Assembly: GCF_003148565.1 (NCBI RefSeq)
Contig: NZ_QGGL01000008.1
Coordinates: 62,001 to 126,000, forward strand
From: Tumebacillus permanentifrigoris
Lineage (GTDB): Bacteria > Bacillota > Bacilli > Tumebacillales > Tumebacillaceae
Direction of reading: 5' to 3'
Length of the DNA stretch: 64,000 nt
Below, piece after piece: positions 54,987 through 63,090 of the stretch (its first letter is position 1; every line of letters begins with the position of its first letter). The notes beneath the pieces are model-generated. The model did no database searches. It had not been told where the DNA came from and worked only from the letters and a program-made list of their open reading frames with translations. The position numbers and the translations under genes were made by a program.

Positions 54987-57425
54987 GTGCTGACAGAACA
55001 ACAAATCCTCGAATTGATGCGCGGTCTTGAATATAAACCGATGAATGCTGAGGAACTGGTCGGGTACTTCGATCTCCAGTCTGAGGACGAGACCGATGCA
55101 CTTGTCCAACTGCTCAACGTCATGGAAGAGGACGGCAAGGTCGTTCAGACTCGCAGCGCAACATACGGAGTTCCGGAAAAAATGAACTTGGTCGTCGGTC
55201 GTCTGCAAGGCAAATCCAAGGGGTTCGGCTTTGTCATTCCAGAAGACCCGGTCAAATGGGACAAAGACGTATTCGTTTCCGCAGGAGAGATGAACGGAGC
55301 CATGCATGGCGACCGCGTCGTCGCTCGCGTGAACAAAAAAGGCAACGGCCCGCGCCAAGAGGGTGAGATCATCCGCATCCTCGAACGTGCCACCAAGACG
55401 GTGGTCGGGACGGTCACCTCGATGACCAAGCGGTATGCGTTCATCTCACCGGATGACAAGCGTCTCGGCCAAGACATCTTCCTCGCGGAGGAGGACTTCG
55501 GCGGGATCAAGGAAGGGCAGAAGGTCGTCGTCGAGATCATCGCCTATCCAGAAGGTTGGCGCAATCCGCAAGGTCGCGTGTTGGAGATCCTCGGCAACCC
55601 GGACGATCCGGGCGTCGATATCCTCTCGGTAATCCGCAAGTACGGCTTGCCAGAGGAGTTCGATAACGAAGTGCTGGAAGCGGCTAACGACATTCCAGAC
55701 ACCATCACCGAGCGCGATCTCGTAGGTCGTCGCGATCTGCGTGACGAAGTGATCGTCACGATTGACGGCGCCGACGCAAAAGACTTGGACGATGCGGTGC
55801 ATGTCAAAAAGCTCGACAACGGCAACTGGTTGCTTGGCGTCCACATCGCCGATGTCACCTACTATGTGACCGAAGGCTCTCCGCTCGACCAGGAAGCGTA
55901 CAAACGCGGCACCTCGGTCTATTTGGTCGACCGCGTTATCCCGATGCTTCCACATCGACTTTCCAACGGGATCTGCTCGCTGAACCCGCAAGTCGATCGC
56001 CTGACGATGAGTTGCGAGATGGAGTTCGGGCCGTCGATGGAACTCGTGCGCCATGACATCTTCACCTCGGTGATCAATACCACGGAGCGCATGACCTACG
56101 ACAACGTCTACAAGCTGGTAACCGACCAAGCGGACGAAGAATTGGTCAACCGCTACGAGAAGCTGATCCCGATGTTCAAGGACATGGAAGTGCTGGCGAT
56201 GAAGCTCAAGCAGCGTCGCTTCGACCGTGGCGCGATCGACTTCGACTTCCAAGAAACCAAGGTCATCGTGAACCGCGAAACCGGCAAAGTCGAGGACATC
56301 AAAAAGCGCGATCGCACGATTGCCGAGATGATCATCGAGGAATTCATGCTCGCAGCCAATGAAACGGTCTCCGAACACTTCTACAACCTGCAAGTTCCAT
56401 TCCTGTACCGCATCCACGAAGAGCCGGATTCTGAACGTCTCCAAGGCTTCAATGAGTTCGTGCACAACTTCGGTTACCACCTCAAAATCGGCAACGGCAA
56501 GAGCGTGAAACCGAAGGCCCTGCAGGAACTGCTGGAGCGGGTCAAGGGCCAACCGGAGGAACGGATTGTCAACACCGTGCTGTTGCGTTCCCTGAAGCAA
56601 GCGAAGTATTCGTTCGATCCGCTCGGTCACTTCGGTCTGGCAGCGACCTACTACTCGCACTTCACCTCGCCGATCCGTCGGTACCCGGACTTGCAGATCC
56701 ATCGCATCATCCGCGATGTGGTCAACGCGAACGGCAAACTCAGCGATGAGCGCCAGGAACGTCTGCAAGCGATCATGCCGGAAGTCGGTCGTCACACCTC
56801 CGAGCGTGAGCGCGTAGCAGTTGACGCGGAACGCGAAACGGACGATATCAAAAAAGTCGAGTTCATGCTGGACAAAGTCGGCGAAGTGTTCGACGGGATC
56901 GTCAGCGGCGTGACGTCATTTGGGATGTTCGTTGAGTTGGAAAACTCGATTGAAGGTATGATTCATGTCTCCTATATGGACGATGACTACTACAACTTCA
57001 ACGAGAAGCAATACTGCCTCGTCGGGGAGCGCACCGGCAAGATCTACCGCATCGGTGACCCGATCCGCGTGAAGTGCATGGGGGCGAACAAGCTCGATCG
57101 CACGATCGACTTCCAACTCCTGCGCAATACTAAGGACAACGAGCGTCGACGCAACAAGGAAAACGAAGTCAAGGTCAAGCAGAAAAAAGAAAAGCGCCAA
57201 ACCTTTGGCAAAAAGCGCAGCGAGACGGAAACGGCGGCCACCAAGCGCAAGCCGAACGCAGCGGGTGGTACAGGCGGCATGACGACCACGCCAAAGGGTA
57301 CTACAGGTGCGCCAACGGGTGCAACGGCTGGCAACAGCAGCGGCCGCACGCCGAAGGAACTTGGCGATTTGAAGCAAGTGATCGCCAAGGCGAAACGCAA
57401 CAAGAAGCGCAGAAATGCCCGCTAA
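54987..57425 (+). CDS. rnr: Ribonuclease R
   Basis: 812 residues, GTG start after AAGGGGGG. 3'-5' exoribonuclease that degrades structured RNA and works with SmpB-tmRNA in clearing non-stop messages. Order: N-terminal helix-turn-helix (1-~65), cold-shock domains (LQGKSKGFGFVIPED near 75 and TSMTKRYAFISPDD near 145), RNB catalytic domain (TIDGADAKDLDDAVHVKK with the Asp cluster, HFTSPIRRYPDLQIHR), S1 domain (VFDGIVSGVTSFGMFVELEN), and a lysine/arginine-rich, Thr/Gly-rich tail. smpB and ssrA follow. Confidence 0.96.
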   Translation: MLTEQQILELMRGLEYKPMNAEELVGYFDLQSEDETDALVQLLNVMEEDGKVVQTRSATYGVPEKMNLVVGRLQGKSKGFGFVIPEDPVKWDKDVFVSAGEMNGAMHGDRVVARVNKKGNGPRQEGEIIRILERATKTVVGTVTSMTKRYAFISPDDKRLGQDIFLAEEDFGGIKEGQKVVVEIIAYPEGWRNPQGRVLEILGNPDDPGVDILSVIRKYGLPEEFDNEVLEAANDIPDTITERDLVGRRDLRDEVIVTIDGADAKDLDDAVHVKKLDNGNWLLGVHIADVTYYVTEGSPLDQEAYKRGTSVYLVDRVIPMLPHRLSNGICSLNPQVDRLTMSCEMEFGPSMELVRHDIFTSVINTTERMTYDNVYKLVTDQADEELVNRYEKLIPMFKDMEVLAMKLKQRRFDRGAIDFDFQETKVIVNRETGKVEDIKKRDRTIAEMIIEEFMLAANETVSEHFYNLQVPFLYRIHEEPDSERLQGFNEFVHNFGYHLKIGNGKSVKPKALQELLERVKGQPEERIVNTVLLRSLKQAKYSFDPLGHFGLAATYYSHFTSPIRRYPDLQIHRIIRDVVNANGKLSDERQERLQAIMPEVGRHTSERERVAVDAERETDDIKKVEFMLDKVGEVFDGIVSGVTSFGMFVELENSIEGMIHVSYMDDDYYNFNEKQYCLVGERTGKIYRIGDPIRVKCMGANKLDRTIDFQLLRNTKDNERRRNKENEVKVKQKKEKRQTFGKKRSETETAATKRKPNAAGGTGGMTTTPKGTTGAPTGATAGNSSGRTPKELGDLKQVIAKAKRNKKRRNAR

Positions 57426-57442
57426 CCAGCGGGCTTTTTTTC
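57417..57442 (+). terminator. Terminator overlapping the end of rnr
   Basis: GCCCGCT-AACC-AGCGGGC followed by seven T; the rnr stop codon is in the hairpin. Confidence 0.88.
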
Positions 57443-57503
57443 CGCTCTTGACTGTTGGTGACTTGTAAGCTACAATGTTTGGAACAAGAGGAGGTGGCAC
57501 CTG

Positions 57504-57977
57504 ATGGCGACGAAAACAGATGATCCGAAAGTTCTGGCGCAGAATCGCAAAGCGAACCACGACTATTTTATCGAAGACACAGTCGAGGCGGGGATCGTCC
57601 TCACCGGAACGGAGATCAAGTCGATTCGTCAGGGGAAGGCGAACCTCAGAGACAGCTTTGTACGCATTCAGAGTGGAGAGGCGTGGCTGATCAACTGTCA
57701 TATCTCGCACTTTGAACACGGGAATCGATTCAATGTCGACCCGACGCGCACACGCAAACTCTTGTTGCATCGGACGCAGATCGACAAGCTGTTTGGTCAG
57801 ATGAAGGAGAAGAGCTATGCCTTGGTCCCGCTGAAAATCTACCTGAAAAACGGCTTTGCAAAAGTTCTGCTCGGCTTGGCGAAGGGCAAGAAAAACTACG
57901 ACAAGCGTCAGGATGTCGCGAAAAAAGACGCACAGCGAGACATCGATCGCGCACTGCGAGATCGCCAAAAGTACTAA
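57504..57977 (+). CDS. smpB: SsrA-binding protein
   Basis: 157 residues, OB-fold tmRNA partner in trans-translation. [38 protein letters not shown], and the C-terminal basic tail ([20 protein letters not shown]..). ATG after GAGGAGGT. ssrA lies about 100 bases downstream. Confidence 0.97.
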   Translation: MATKTDDPKVLAQNRKANHDYFIEDTVEAGIVLTGTEIKSIRQGKANLRDSFVRIQSGEAWLINCHISHFEHGNRFNVDPTRTRKLLLHRTQIDKLFGQMKEKSYALVPLKIYLKNGFAKVLLGLAKGKKNYDKRQDVAKKDAQRDIDRALRDRQKY

Positions 57978-58047
57978 ACGGAATGACTGTTTGGCAAAGC
58001 TTCCATGGATACTAGGAAGTTCCACCGTTTCGCACCGTGAGTTATGG

Positions 58048-58053
58048 TATACT
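58048..58053 (+). promoter_or_regulatory. Promoter candidate for ssrA
   Basis: TATACT with TGG just before it (extended -10), 24 bases before the mature 5' end. Confidence 0.55.
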
Positions 58054-58076
58054 AAACGTGTACCGCTTTCTATCGC

Positions 58077-58442
58077 GGGGGTGTTCTTGGATTCGACGGG
58101 GATTGTTCGAGCATGTAGTAGCGAGTCGTGGGGCTGCGAGGCCACGTAAAAAACGCGGACCTAATTTAAACGCTAACAAAAACAGCAACAACTCTTTCGC
58201 GTTCGCAGCTTAGTCTGTGAATCCGTTCAGCTCTCTATCTCCCGCGTAGCGGGTTGAACGTCACTGAGTCGGGATCGTCAGAGGAATCGCCCGTGGTCCT
58301 CCGATTAAATTAAAACGAGCTGGTTGAAGGGCAGCGTGTCGCTCCGCGTCCCCGATACGACAACCAAATGAGACGACTACACTCGTAGAAGCTCATGTAG
58401 CGAGGTCTTCGGACAGGGGTTCGATTCCCCTCACCTCCACCA
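58077..58442 (+). ncRNA. ssrA: tmRNA (ssrA)
   Basis: The 5' end GGGGGTG pairs with CACCTCC at the 3' end, followed by A and an encoded CCA. GGATTCGACGGGG near the start and GGGGTTCGATTCCCC near the end are the tRNA-like D- and T-arm marks. A mRNA-like segment at about 58176-58214 reads GCT AAC AAA AAC ... GCA GCT TAG, giving a tag of ANKNSNNSFAFAA. Length 366 bases. It rescues ribosomes stalled on non-stop messages together with the adjacent smpB product; the AFAA end would target products to Clp proteases. Confidence 0.96.
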
Positions 58443-58450
58443 CATGACAC

Positions 58451-58499
58451 AGGAAGCATCGGATGGCCAATCGGCCCGCTGATGCTTCCTTTTGTTTTG
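58451..58499 (+). terminator. Terminator of ssrA
   Basis: AGGAAGCATC and GATGCTTCCT with an inner stem, followed by TTTGTTTTG. Confidence 0.85.
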
Positions 58500-58527
58500 T
58501 CACATCTACGAATGAATCCTATCATTT

Positions 58528-58556
58528 TTGACGATACTTATGACAACGACTAAATT
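58528..58556 (+). promoter_or_regulatory. Upstream promoter candidate of the ter operon
   Basis: TTGACG (58528-58533), 17 bp, TAAATT (58551-58556). Confidence 0.45.
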
Positions 58557-58567
58557 AATACATATAT

Positions 58568-58597
58568 TTGACAAGAACGAGGGAAAAAAAGTATATA
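58568..58597 (+). promoter_or_regulatory. Downstream promoter of the ter operon
   Basis: TTGACA (58568-58573), 18 bp, TATATT (58592-58597), 58 bases before terB. It follows the first candidate in tandem. TATATTTG occurs twice (58563-58570 and 58592-58600 approx.). Confidence 0.6.
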
Positions 58598-58654
58598 TTT
58601 GTCGAACATCATGTAGTACCATAGAAGGTAGAGACTGGAACGGAGGTTTTTCAA

Positions 58655-59101
58655 ATGAGCACTTTCACAAACTGGCTGAACAGCACCAAGGCTGGCATCG
58701 CAGAGCAAGTGAAAAAGTTTAAAAATAAAGACTTTATGGACGCGGTCGTTGCTGGTTGCGCGCTCGTCGCAGCAGCAGACGGTACGATCGACGCCACCGA
58801 GAAACAAAAAATGGCGGGTTACATCGGGCGCAGTGAGGAACTGAAGGTGTTTGATATGAACACCGTCATCAACCGCTTCAACCACTTCGTCAGCAACTTC
58901 GAATTCGATGCGATGATCGGCAAGCAAGAAGCCCTGAAAATCATCGGCAAGTTCAATGGCAAACCAGATGTCGGTCGCGTGATCATCGGTGTCTGTTCGG
59001 CGATTGGTGCTGCTGACGGTGATTTTGATGAACAGGAAAAAAAGGTCGTCCGCGAGATTTGCGGTGTCTTGGGCCTGAATCCGGGCGAATTTAGCCTGTA
59101 G
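58655..59101 (+). CDS. terB: Tellurite resistance protein TerB
   Basis: 148 residues, all-helical, with two similar halves. DAVVAGCALVAAADGTIDATEK and GVCSAIGAADGDFDEQEKKVVREICGVLGL both carry the acidic D-G-x-(I/F)-D motif that binds metal at the membrane surface in TerB. Links TerC in the membrane to cytoplasmic TerD proteins. ATG after GGAGG. First gene of the ter operon. Confidence 0.92.
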   Translation: MSTFTNWLNSTKAGIAEQVKKFKNKDFMDAVVAGCALVAAADGTIDATEKQKMAGYIGRSEELKVFDMNTVINRFNHFVSNFEFDAMIGKQEALKIIGKFNGKPDVGRVIIGVCSAIGAADGDFDEQEKKVVREICGVLGLNPGEFSL

Positions 59102-59132
59102 CCGAGAATCCACATCAAAAGGAGGTGACAAC

Positions 59133-59732
59133 ATGGCGATCAATCTCGTAAAAGGCCAAAAAATCGATTTGACCAAGACAAATGCGGGTCTGACGAACCT
59201 GACCATCGGTTTGGGATGGGACCCCGCTGAAGTCACCAAAAAAGGTCTGTTCGGTTCCAAAAAGCACAAAGTCGACATCGACTGCGATGCTTCGGCCCTG
59301 CTCTTGAATGCAGATGGGAAACTGGTCAAGGATCAAAACCTCGTCTGTTTCTACAACAAGTCTAGCGCTTGCAAGTCTGTCGTTCACTCTGGGGACAACC
59401 TGACAGGTGATGGCGATGGCGACGATGAGCAGATCTTTGTCGATCTGACCAAAGTGCCAGCTGATGTACATAGCATTTTGACGGTCGTGAATATCTACCA
59501 AGCCGAAGCCAGAAAACAGGATTTCGGTATGGTCCAATCGGCCTACATTCGCGTGCTGAACAAAGCGACCAACGTAGAATTGGTGCGATTCAATCTCTCG
59601 GACAACTACGCTGGCAAGACAGCACTGATTGTCGCGGAAATCTATCGTCACAACGGCGAGTGGAAATTCAACGCGATCGGAGAAAGCGCGCACGCGGTGC
59701 ACGTCGATCACTTGGCAGCAAACTACCGATAA
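59133..59732 (+). CDS. TerD-family protein, copy 1
   Basis: 199 residues. LVKGQKIDLTKTNAGLTNL at the start and [12 protein letters not shown] at the end. Calcium-site acids are kept in part: VDIDCDASALLL, DQNLVCFYN and [19 protein letters not shown] (double Asp-rich loop). It differs from the two following copies by an insert (EVTKKGLFGSKKHK, about 32-45) near the first Ca site, like a TerZ-type member. ATG after AAGGAGGTGA. Confidence 0.88.
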   Translation: MAINLVKGQKIDLTKTNAGLTNLTIGLGWDPAEVTKKGLFGSKKHKVDIDCDASALLLNADGKLVKDQNLVCFYNKSSACKSVVHSGDNLTGDGDGDDEQIFVDLTKVPADVHSILTVVNIYQAEARKQDFGMVQSAYIRVLNKATNVELVRFNLSDNYAGKTALIVAEIYRHNGEWKFNAIGESAHAVHVDHLAANYR

Positions 59733-59759
59733 ACCAATAGAAATGGGGTACTTTCTCAC

Positions 59760-60341
59760 ATGGCGATCTCTCTTTCGAAAGGTCAAAAAGTTGACCTGAC
59801 CAAAACCAATCCGGGTCTGACCAAAGTCGTAGTCGGCTTGGGCTGGGACACCAACAAATACGATGGCGGCAAGGACTTTGACCTCGACGCTTCGATTTTC
59901 TGCGCAAACGCATCTGGTAAAGTCGGCTCCGACAAAGATTTCATCTTCTACAACAACCCGAAGAATGAAAACGGTTCGGTTGAACATACCGGCGATAACA
60001 AAACCGGCGAAGGTGAAGGCGACGACGAGCAAATCAACATCGACCTGTCGACTGTACCGGCTTCCACCGAAAAAATCGCATTCTGCATCACGATTCATGA
60101 GGCAGAAACTCGCGCACAAAACTTCGGACAAGTTTCCAACGCCTACGTGCGCATCGTGAACGCAACCAGCAACGAAGAATTGATCCGTTTCGATCTCGGT
60201 GAAGACTTCTCCGTAGAAACTGCAGTTGTCGTCGGTGAATTGTACCGTCACAACGGCGAGTGGAAATTCAACGCGATCGGCAGCGGCTACCGTGACGGCT
60301 TGGCTGGCCTTTGCCGCGACTACGGTCTGGACGTCGCATAA
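59760..60341 (+). CDS. terD: TerD-family protein, copy 2
   Basis: 193 residues, the canonical TerD length. [69 protein letters not shown] and [14 protein letters not shown]: both calcium sites look complete. Resembles YceD/YceE-type general stress proteins of Bacillus. The ribosome site (GGGGT) is weaker than for copy 1. Confidence 0.92.
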   Translation: MAISLSKGQKVDLTKTNPGLTKVVVGLGWDTNKYDGGKDFDLDASIFCANASGKVGSDKDFIFYNNPKNENGSVEHTGDNKTGEGEGDDEQINIDLSTVPASTEKIAFCITIHEAETRAQNFGQVSNAYVRIVNATSNEELIRFDLGEDFSVETAVVVGELYRHNGEWKFNAIGSGYRDGLAGLCRDYGLDVA

Positions 60342-60356
60342 CTTGGGTAAACCAAC

Positions 60357-60385
60357 AGGGGTCGCGCTAACAGCGACCCTTTTTT
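60357..60385 (+). terminator. Hairpin inside the ter operon
   Basis: AGGGTCGC and GCGACCCT with a 7-base loop and six T, between the second and third terD copies. It would lower expression of the later genes or act as a partial terminator. Confidence 0.75.
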
Positions 60386-60403
60386 GAAATGGGAGGGGTA
60401 ACC

Positions 60404-60985
60404 ATGACCATCAGTCTTTCCAAGGGACAACGAATTGACCTGACCAAAACCAATCCGGGCCTGACCAAAGCGATCATCGGATTGGGCTGGGATACGAACC
60501 GGTACAACGGCGGGCACGACTTTGATTTGGATGCCTCTGCATTTTTGTTGCACGAAGATGGTAAGGCTAGAGGTATTCAGGACTTTGTGTTTTATAACAA
60601 TTTGTCGGGCGGCAACGATTCTGTCCAACACACCGGAGACAACCGCACGGGCGATGGCGACGGTGATGACGAGCAGATCAAAGTCGATCTCAGCCTGGTT
60701 CCGGCGTACATCCATCGCATCGGAATCACAGTCACGATCCATGATGCCAACGCGCGTGGGCAAAACTTTGGACAAGTCTCGAATGCATTTGTACGCGTCG
60801 TGGATGAGTTGACAGGCCGTGAAGTGCTGCACTTCGATCTGGGCGAAGAGTTCTCCGTCGAAACGGCAGTCGTCGTCTGCGAATTGTATCGCCATAGTGG
60901 AGAGTGGAAGTTCCAAGCGATCGCCAGCGGATTTACAGGCGGGTTGCAAGCACTCTGCAAAAACTACGGATTGGATGCCGAATAA
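60404..60985 (+). CDS. terD: TerD-family protein, copy 3
   Basis: 193 residues from ATG 60404 (GGGAGGGG before); the frame opens at 60389 but that ATG overlaps the ribosome site. Very similar to copy 2: [84 protein letters not shown]. Calcium sites complete. The next gene starts 3 bases after its stop, so coupling is likely. Confidence 0.92.
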   Translation: MTISLSKGQRIDLTKTNPGLTKAIIGLGWDTNRYNGGHDFDLDASAFLLHEDGKARGIQDFVFYNNLSGGNDSVQHTGDNRTGDGDGDDEQIKVDLSLVPAYIHRIGITVTIHDANARGQNFGQVSNAFVRVVDELTGREVLHFDLGEEFSVETAVVVCELYRHSGEWKFQAIASGFTGGLQALCKNYGLDAE

Positions 60986-60988
60986 CAT

Positions 60989-62236
60989 ATGACATCGACT
61001 ACGATCATCAAAGGCCAGCGTGCTGATGTAACCAAGCCGCATCCTGGGCTGACCCACTTGCTTGTCGGGCTCGGATGGCAAGCAGCTCCGCAGATCGAAC
61101 TGGACACCTCGGCGTTCCTGCTGGGGGCAGACGGTAAAGTATCGCGGGATGAAGACCTGATTTTCTACAACAATCCGTCGACCCCCTTCATCACATATCT
61201 GGAAGGTCAGAGCCGTGGGGATCACAAGCAATTCAAGATCAACCTGAGTTTGATCCCGGCAAATGTGGCGAAAATCGCGTTCACCCTCACGATCTACGAA
61301 GGGGAGCAACGCGGCCAAAGCTTCAGTTCCGTACAACAAACCTATCTGCGGATCGACAACGAGTCCACAGGACAAGAACTCGTCCGCTATGATCTCGAAC
61401 GCTTCACCGTGGAGACCGCGGTCGTCGTTGCAGAATTGTACCGTCACAACGGCGAGTGGAAAGTGAACGCTGTCGGTTCGGGCTTCTCCAACGGGCTCAA
61501 TTCCCTCTGTGAAAACTTCGGTATTGATGTCCAAGAAGAAGCAACAGAACAACCGAAACCTACACCAGCTCCAGCAGCACCCGTATCTGCACCGCCTGCT
61601 CCTGCACCTGCAAAGCCAGCACCAACACCTGCCGTCAACCTCACCAAGATCGAGCTGAAAAAGCGCGGCGACAAGATCAACCTCGAAAAAAAATCGGACA
61701 AGCTTGGCGAAATTCTGGTCAACTTGAACTGGAACCACAAGCAAGGCGGAGGCGGCCTGTTCCGTCGCAAAACGGGCGTGGATTTGGACCTCGCGTGCCT
61801 GTACGAATTGAAAAACGGTCAAAAAGGACTGATTCAGTCCCTTGGGAAGAATTTCGGCTCGTTGAAACAAGAACCGTACATCTTGCTGGATGGCGATGAT
61901 CGCACGGGGACTGTCAAAACGGGTGAAAATATTCGCATCGATGGGAACAGACTGCGAGAGTTCAAACGAATCCTCGTGTTCACCTTCATCTACGAAGGCG
62001 TAACCAATTGGGCCGAAGCGGACGGCGTCGTCACACTCAAACAAGAGGGCGGCCCGGATATCGTCGTACAGATGAACGAGCATGACAACAAAAAAGCGAT
62101 GTGTGCAATCGCCATGCTCACCAACGTCAACGACGAAACGTTCAGCATCGAACGGCTGGTGCAGTTCTATTCCGGTCACCGTGACCTCGACAAAGCGTTT
62201 GGTTGGGGATTGCGCTGGGTTGCAGGTTCGAAATAA
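60989..62236 (+). CDS. terA: TerA-like two-domain protein
   Basis: 415 residues. The N-terminal TerD-like domain (1-~190) is recognisable by IKGQRADVTKPHPGLTHLLV and HNGEWKVNAVGSGF, but the acidic calcium loop is lost (the DGDGDDEQ position reads SRGDHKQF). A Pro/Ala linker (about 191-215) leads to a second domain (about 216-415) with KIELKKRGDKINLEKK, GVDLDLACLYELKNG and DGDDRTG, as in TerA. It probably works with TerB/TerD at the TerC membrane complex. Confidence 0.85.
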   Translation: MTSTTIIKGQRADVTKPHPGLTHLLVGLGWQAAPQIELDTSAFLLGADGKVSRDEDLIFYNNPSTPFITYLEGQSRGDHKQFKINLSLIPANVAKIAFTLTIYEGEQRGQSFSSVQQTYLRIDNESTGQELVRYDLERFTVETAVVVAELYRHNGEWKVNAVGSGFSNGLNSLCENFGIDVQEEATEQPKPTPAPAAPVSAPPAPAPAKPAPTPAVNLTKIELKKRGDKINLEKKSDKLGEILVNLNWNHKQGGGGLFRRKTGVDLDLACLYELKNGQKGLIQSLGKNFGSLKQEPYILLDGDDRTGTVKTGENIRIDGNRLREFKRILVFTFIYEGVTNWAEADGVVTLKQEGGPDIVVQMNEHDNKKAMCAIAMLTNVNDETFSIERLVQFYSGHRDLDKAFGWGLRWVAGSK

Positions 62237-62260
62237 GTAACTTTTGGAGGATATCAGAGC

Positions 62261-63007
62261 ATGGATTGGATCACAAACTTTATACAAAGTGCCGGTGAAA
62301 ACTACGGGCATTTCTTCTCGTGGGCAGATGTGACCGCGACGCTCTCCGATCCTGTCAGTTGGGGTGTCATCGCGAGTTTGATCTTGCTCGAAGGCTTGCT
62401 GTCTGCTGACAATGCGCTGGTGCTGGCCGTCATGGTCAAGCATTTGCCGAAAAATCAGCAAAAGCGAGCGCTGTTCTACGGGATTCTCGGCGCGTATGTC
62501 TTCCGATTCCTCGCGATTGGTCTCGGGACGTATCTGGTTTCCTTCACCGCTGTAAAAGTCGTGGGGGCTCTGTATCTCTTCTACATCGCCTACAAAGGAT
62601 TGTTCGGCGGTGGCGAGGAAGAAGAGACGGAAAACAAAGGGTTCTCGTTCTGGAGAACGGTCCTGATGGTCGAACTGATGGACATCGCCTTCAGTATCGA
62701 CAGCGTGGTCGCCGCGTTTGGGATCAGCAATGAAGTTTGGGTCTTGTTCCTCGGCGGTATCTTGGGCGTCCTCATGATGCGCGGCGTGGCACAAGTATTC
62801 CTGAAGTTGCTGGACAAGTTCCCGGAACTTGAAAAAGCAGCCTTTCTCTTGATTGCGATCATCGCAGCCAAGATGTTGGTCGCCGTTTTCGGCATTCATG
62901 TCCCGAACGTTGCGTTCTTTAGCGTCTTGGTGGCTGTGTTCCTGGGAACGATCCTCTACAGTGCGAACCGTAAAAAAAGTGAGACCGACAGTTCTTCTCA
63001 ACATTAA
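62261..63007 (+). CDS. terC: TerC-family membrane protein
   Basis: 248 residues, seven or so membrane helices. SLILLEGLLSADNALVLAVM carries the conserved E-G-x-x-S-x-D-N metal motif; a second acidic motif VELMDIAFSIDSVVAAFGI is also intact. TerC proteins export or buffer Mn/Ca and can supply metal to exoenzymes. ATG after TTGGAGGA. The last gene of the ter transcript; a terminator follows. Confidence 0.93.
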   Translation: MDWITNFIQSAGENYGHFFSWADVTATLSDPVSWGVIASLILLEGLLSADNALVLAVMVKHLPKNQQKRALFYGILGAYVFRFLAIGLGTYLVSFTAVKVVGALYLFYIAYKGLFGGGEEEETENKGFSFWRTVLMVELMDIAFSIDSVVAAFGISNEVWVLFLGGILGVLMMRGVAQVFLKLLDKFPELEKAAFLLIAIIAAKMLVAVFGIHVPNVAFFSVLVAVFLGTILYSANRKKSETDSSSQH

Positions 63008-63021
63008 TTGACTCAATTGTG

Positions 63022-63055
63022 AATCCCTCTTGTTCTTCGAGGGATTATTTTTTTC
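63022..63055 (+). terminator. Terminator after terC
   Basis: AATCCCTC and GAGGGATT with an 8-9 base loop and ATTTTTTT. Confidence 0.8.
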
Positions 63056-63090
63056 ATCATCATGTGCCCGTCAACAAGGGAGGACAGCCT

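Noticed and set aside
60320-63016. 898-codon open frame on the minus strand opposite the ter genes
   Set aside because: It mirrors the codon structure of terD, terA and terC, has no ribosome site or family motifs, and the plus-strand proteins are clearly real.
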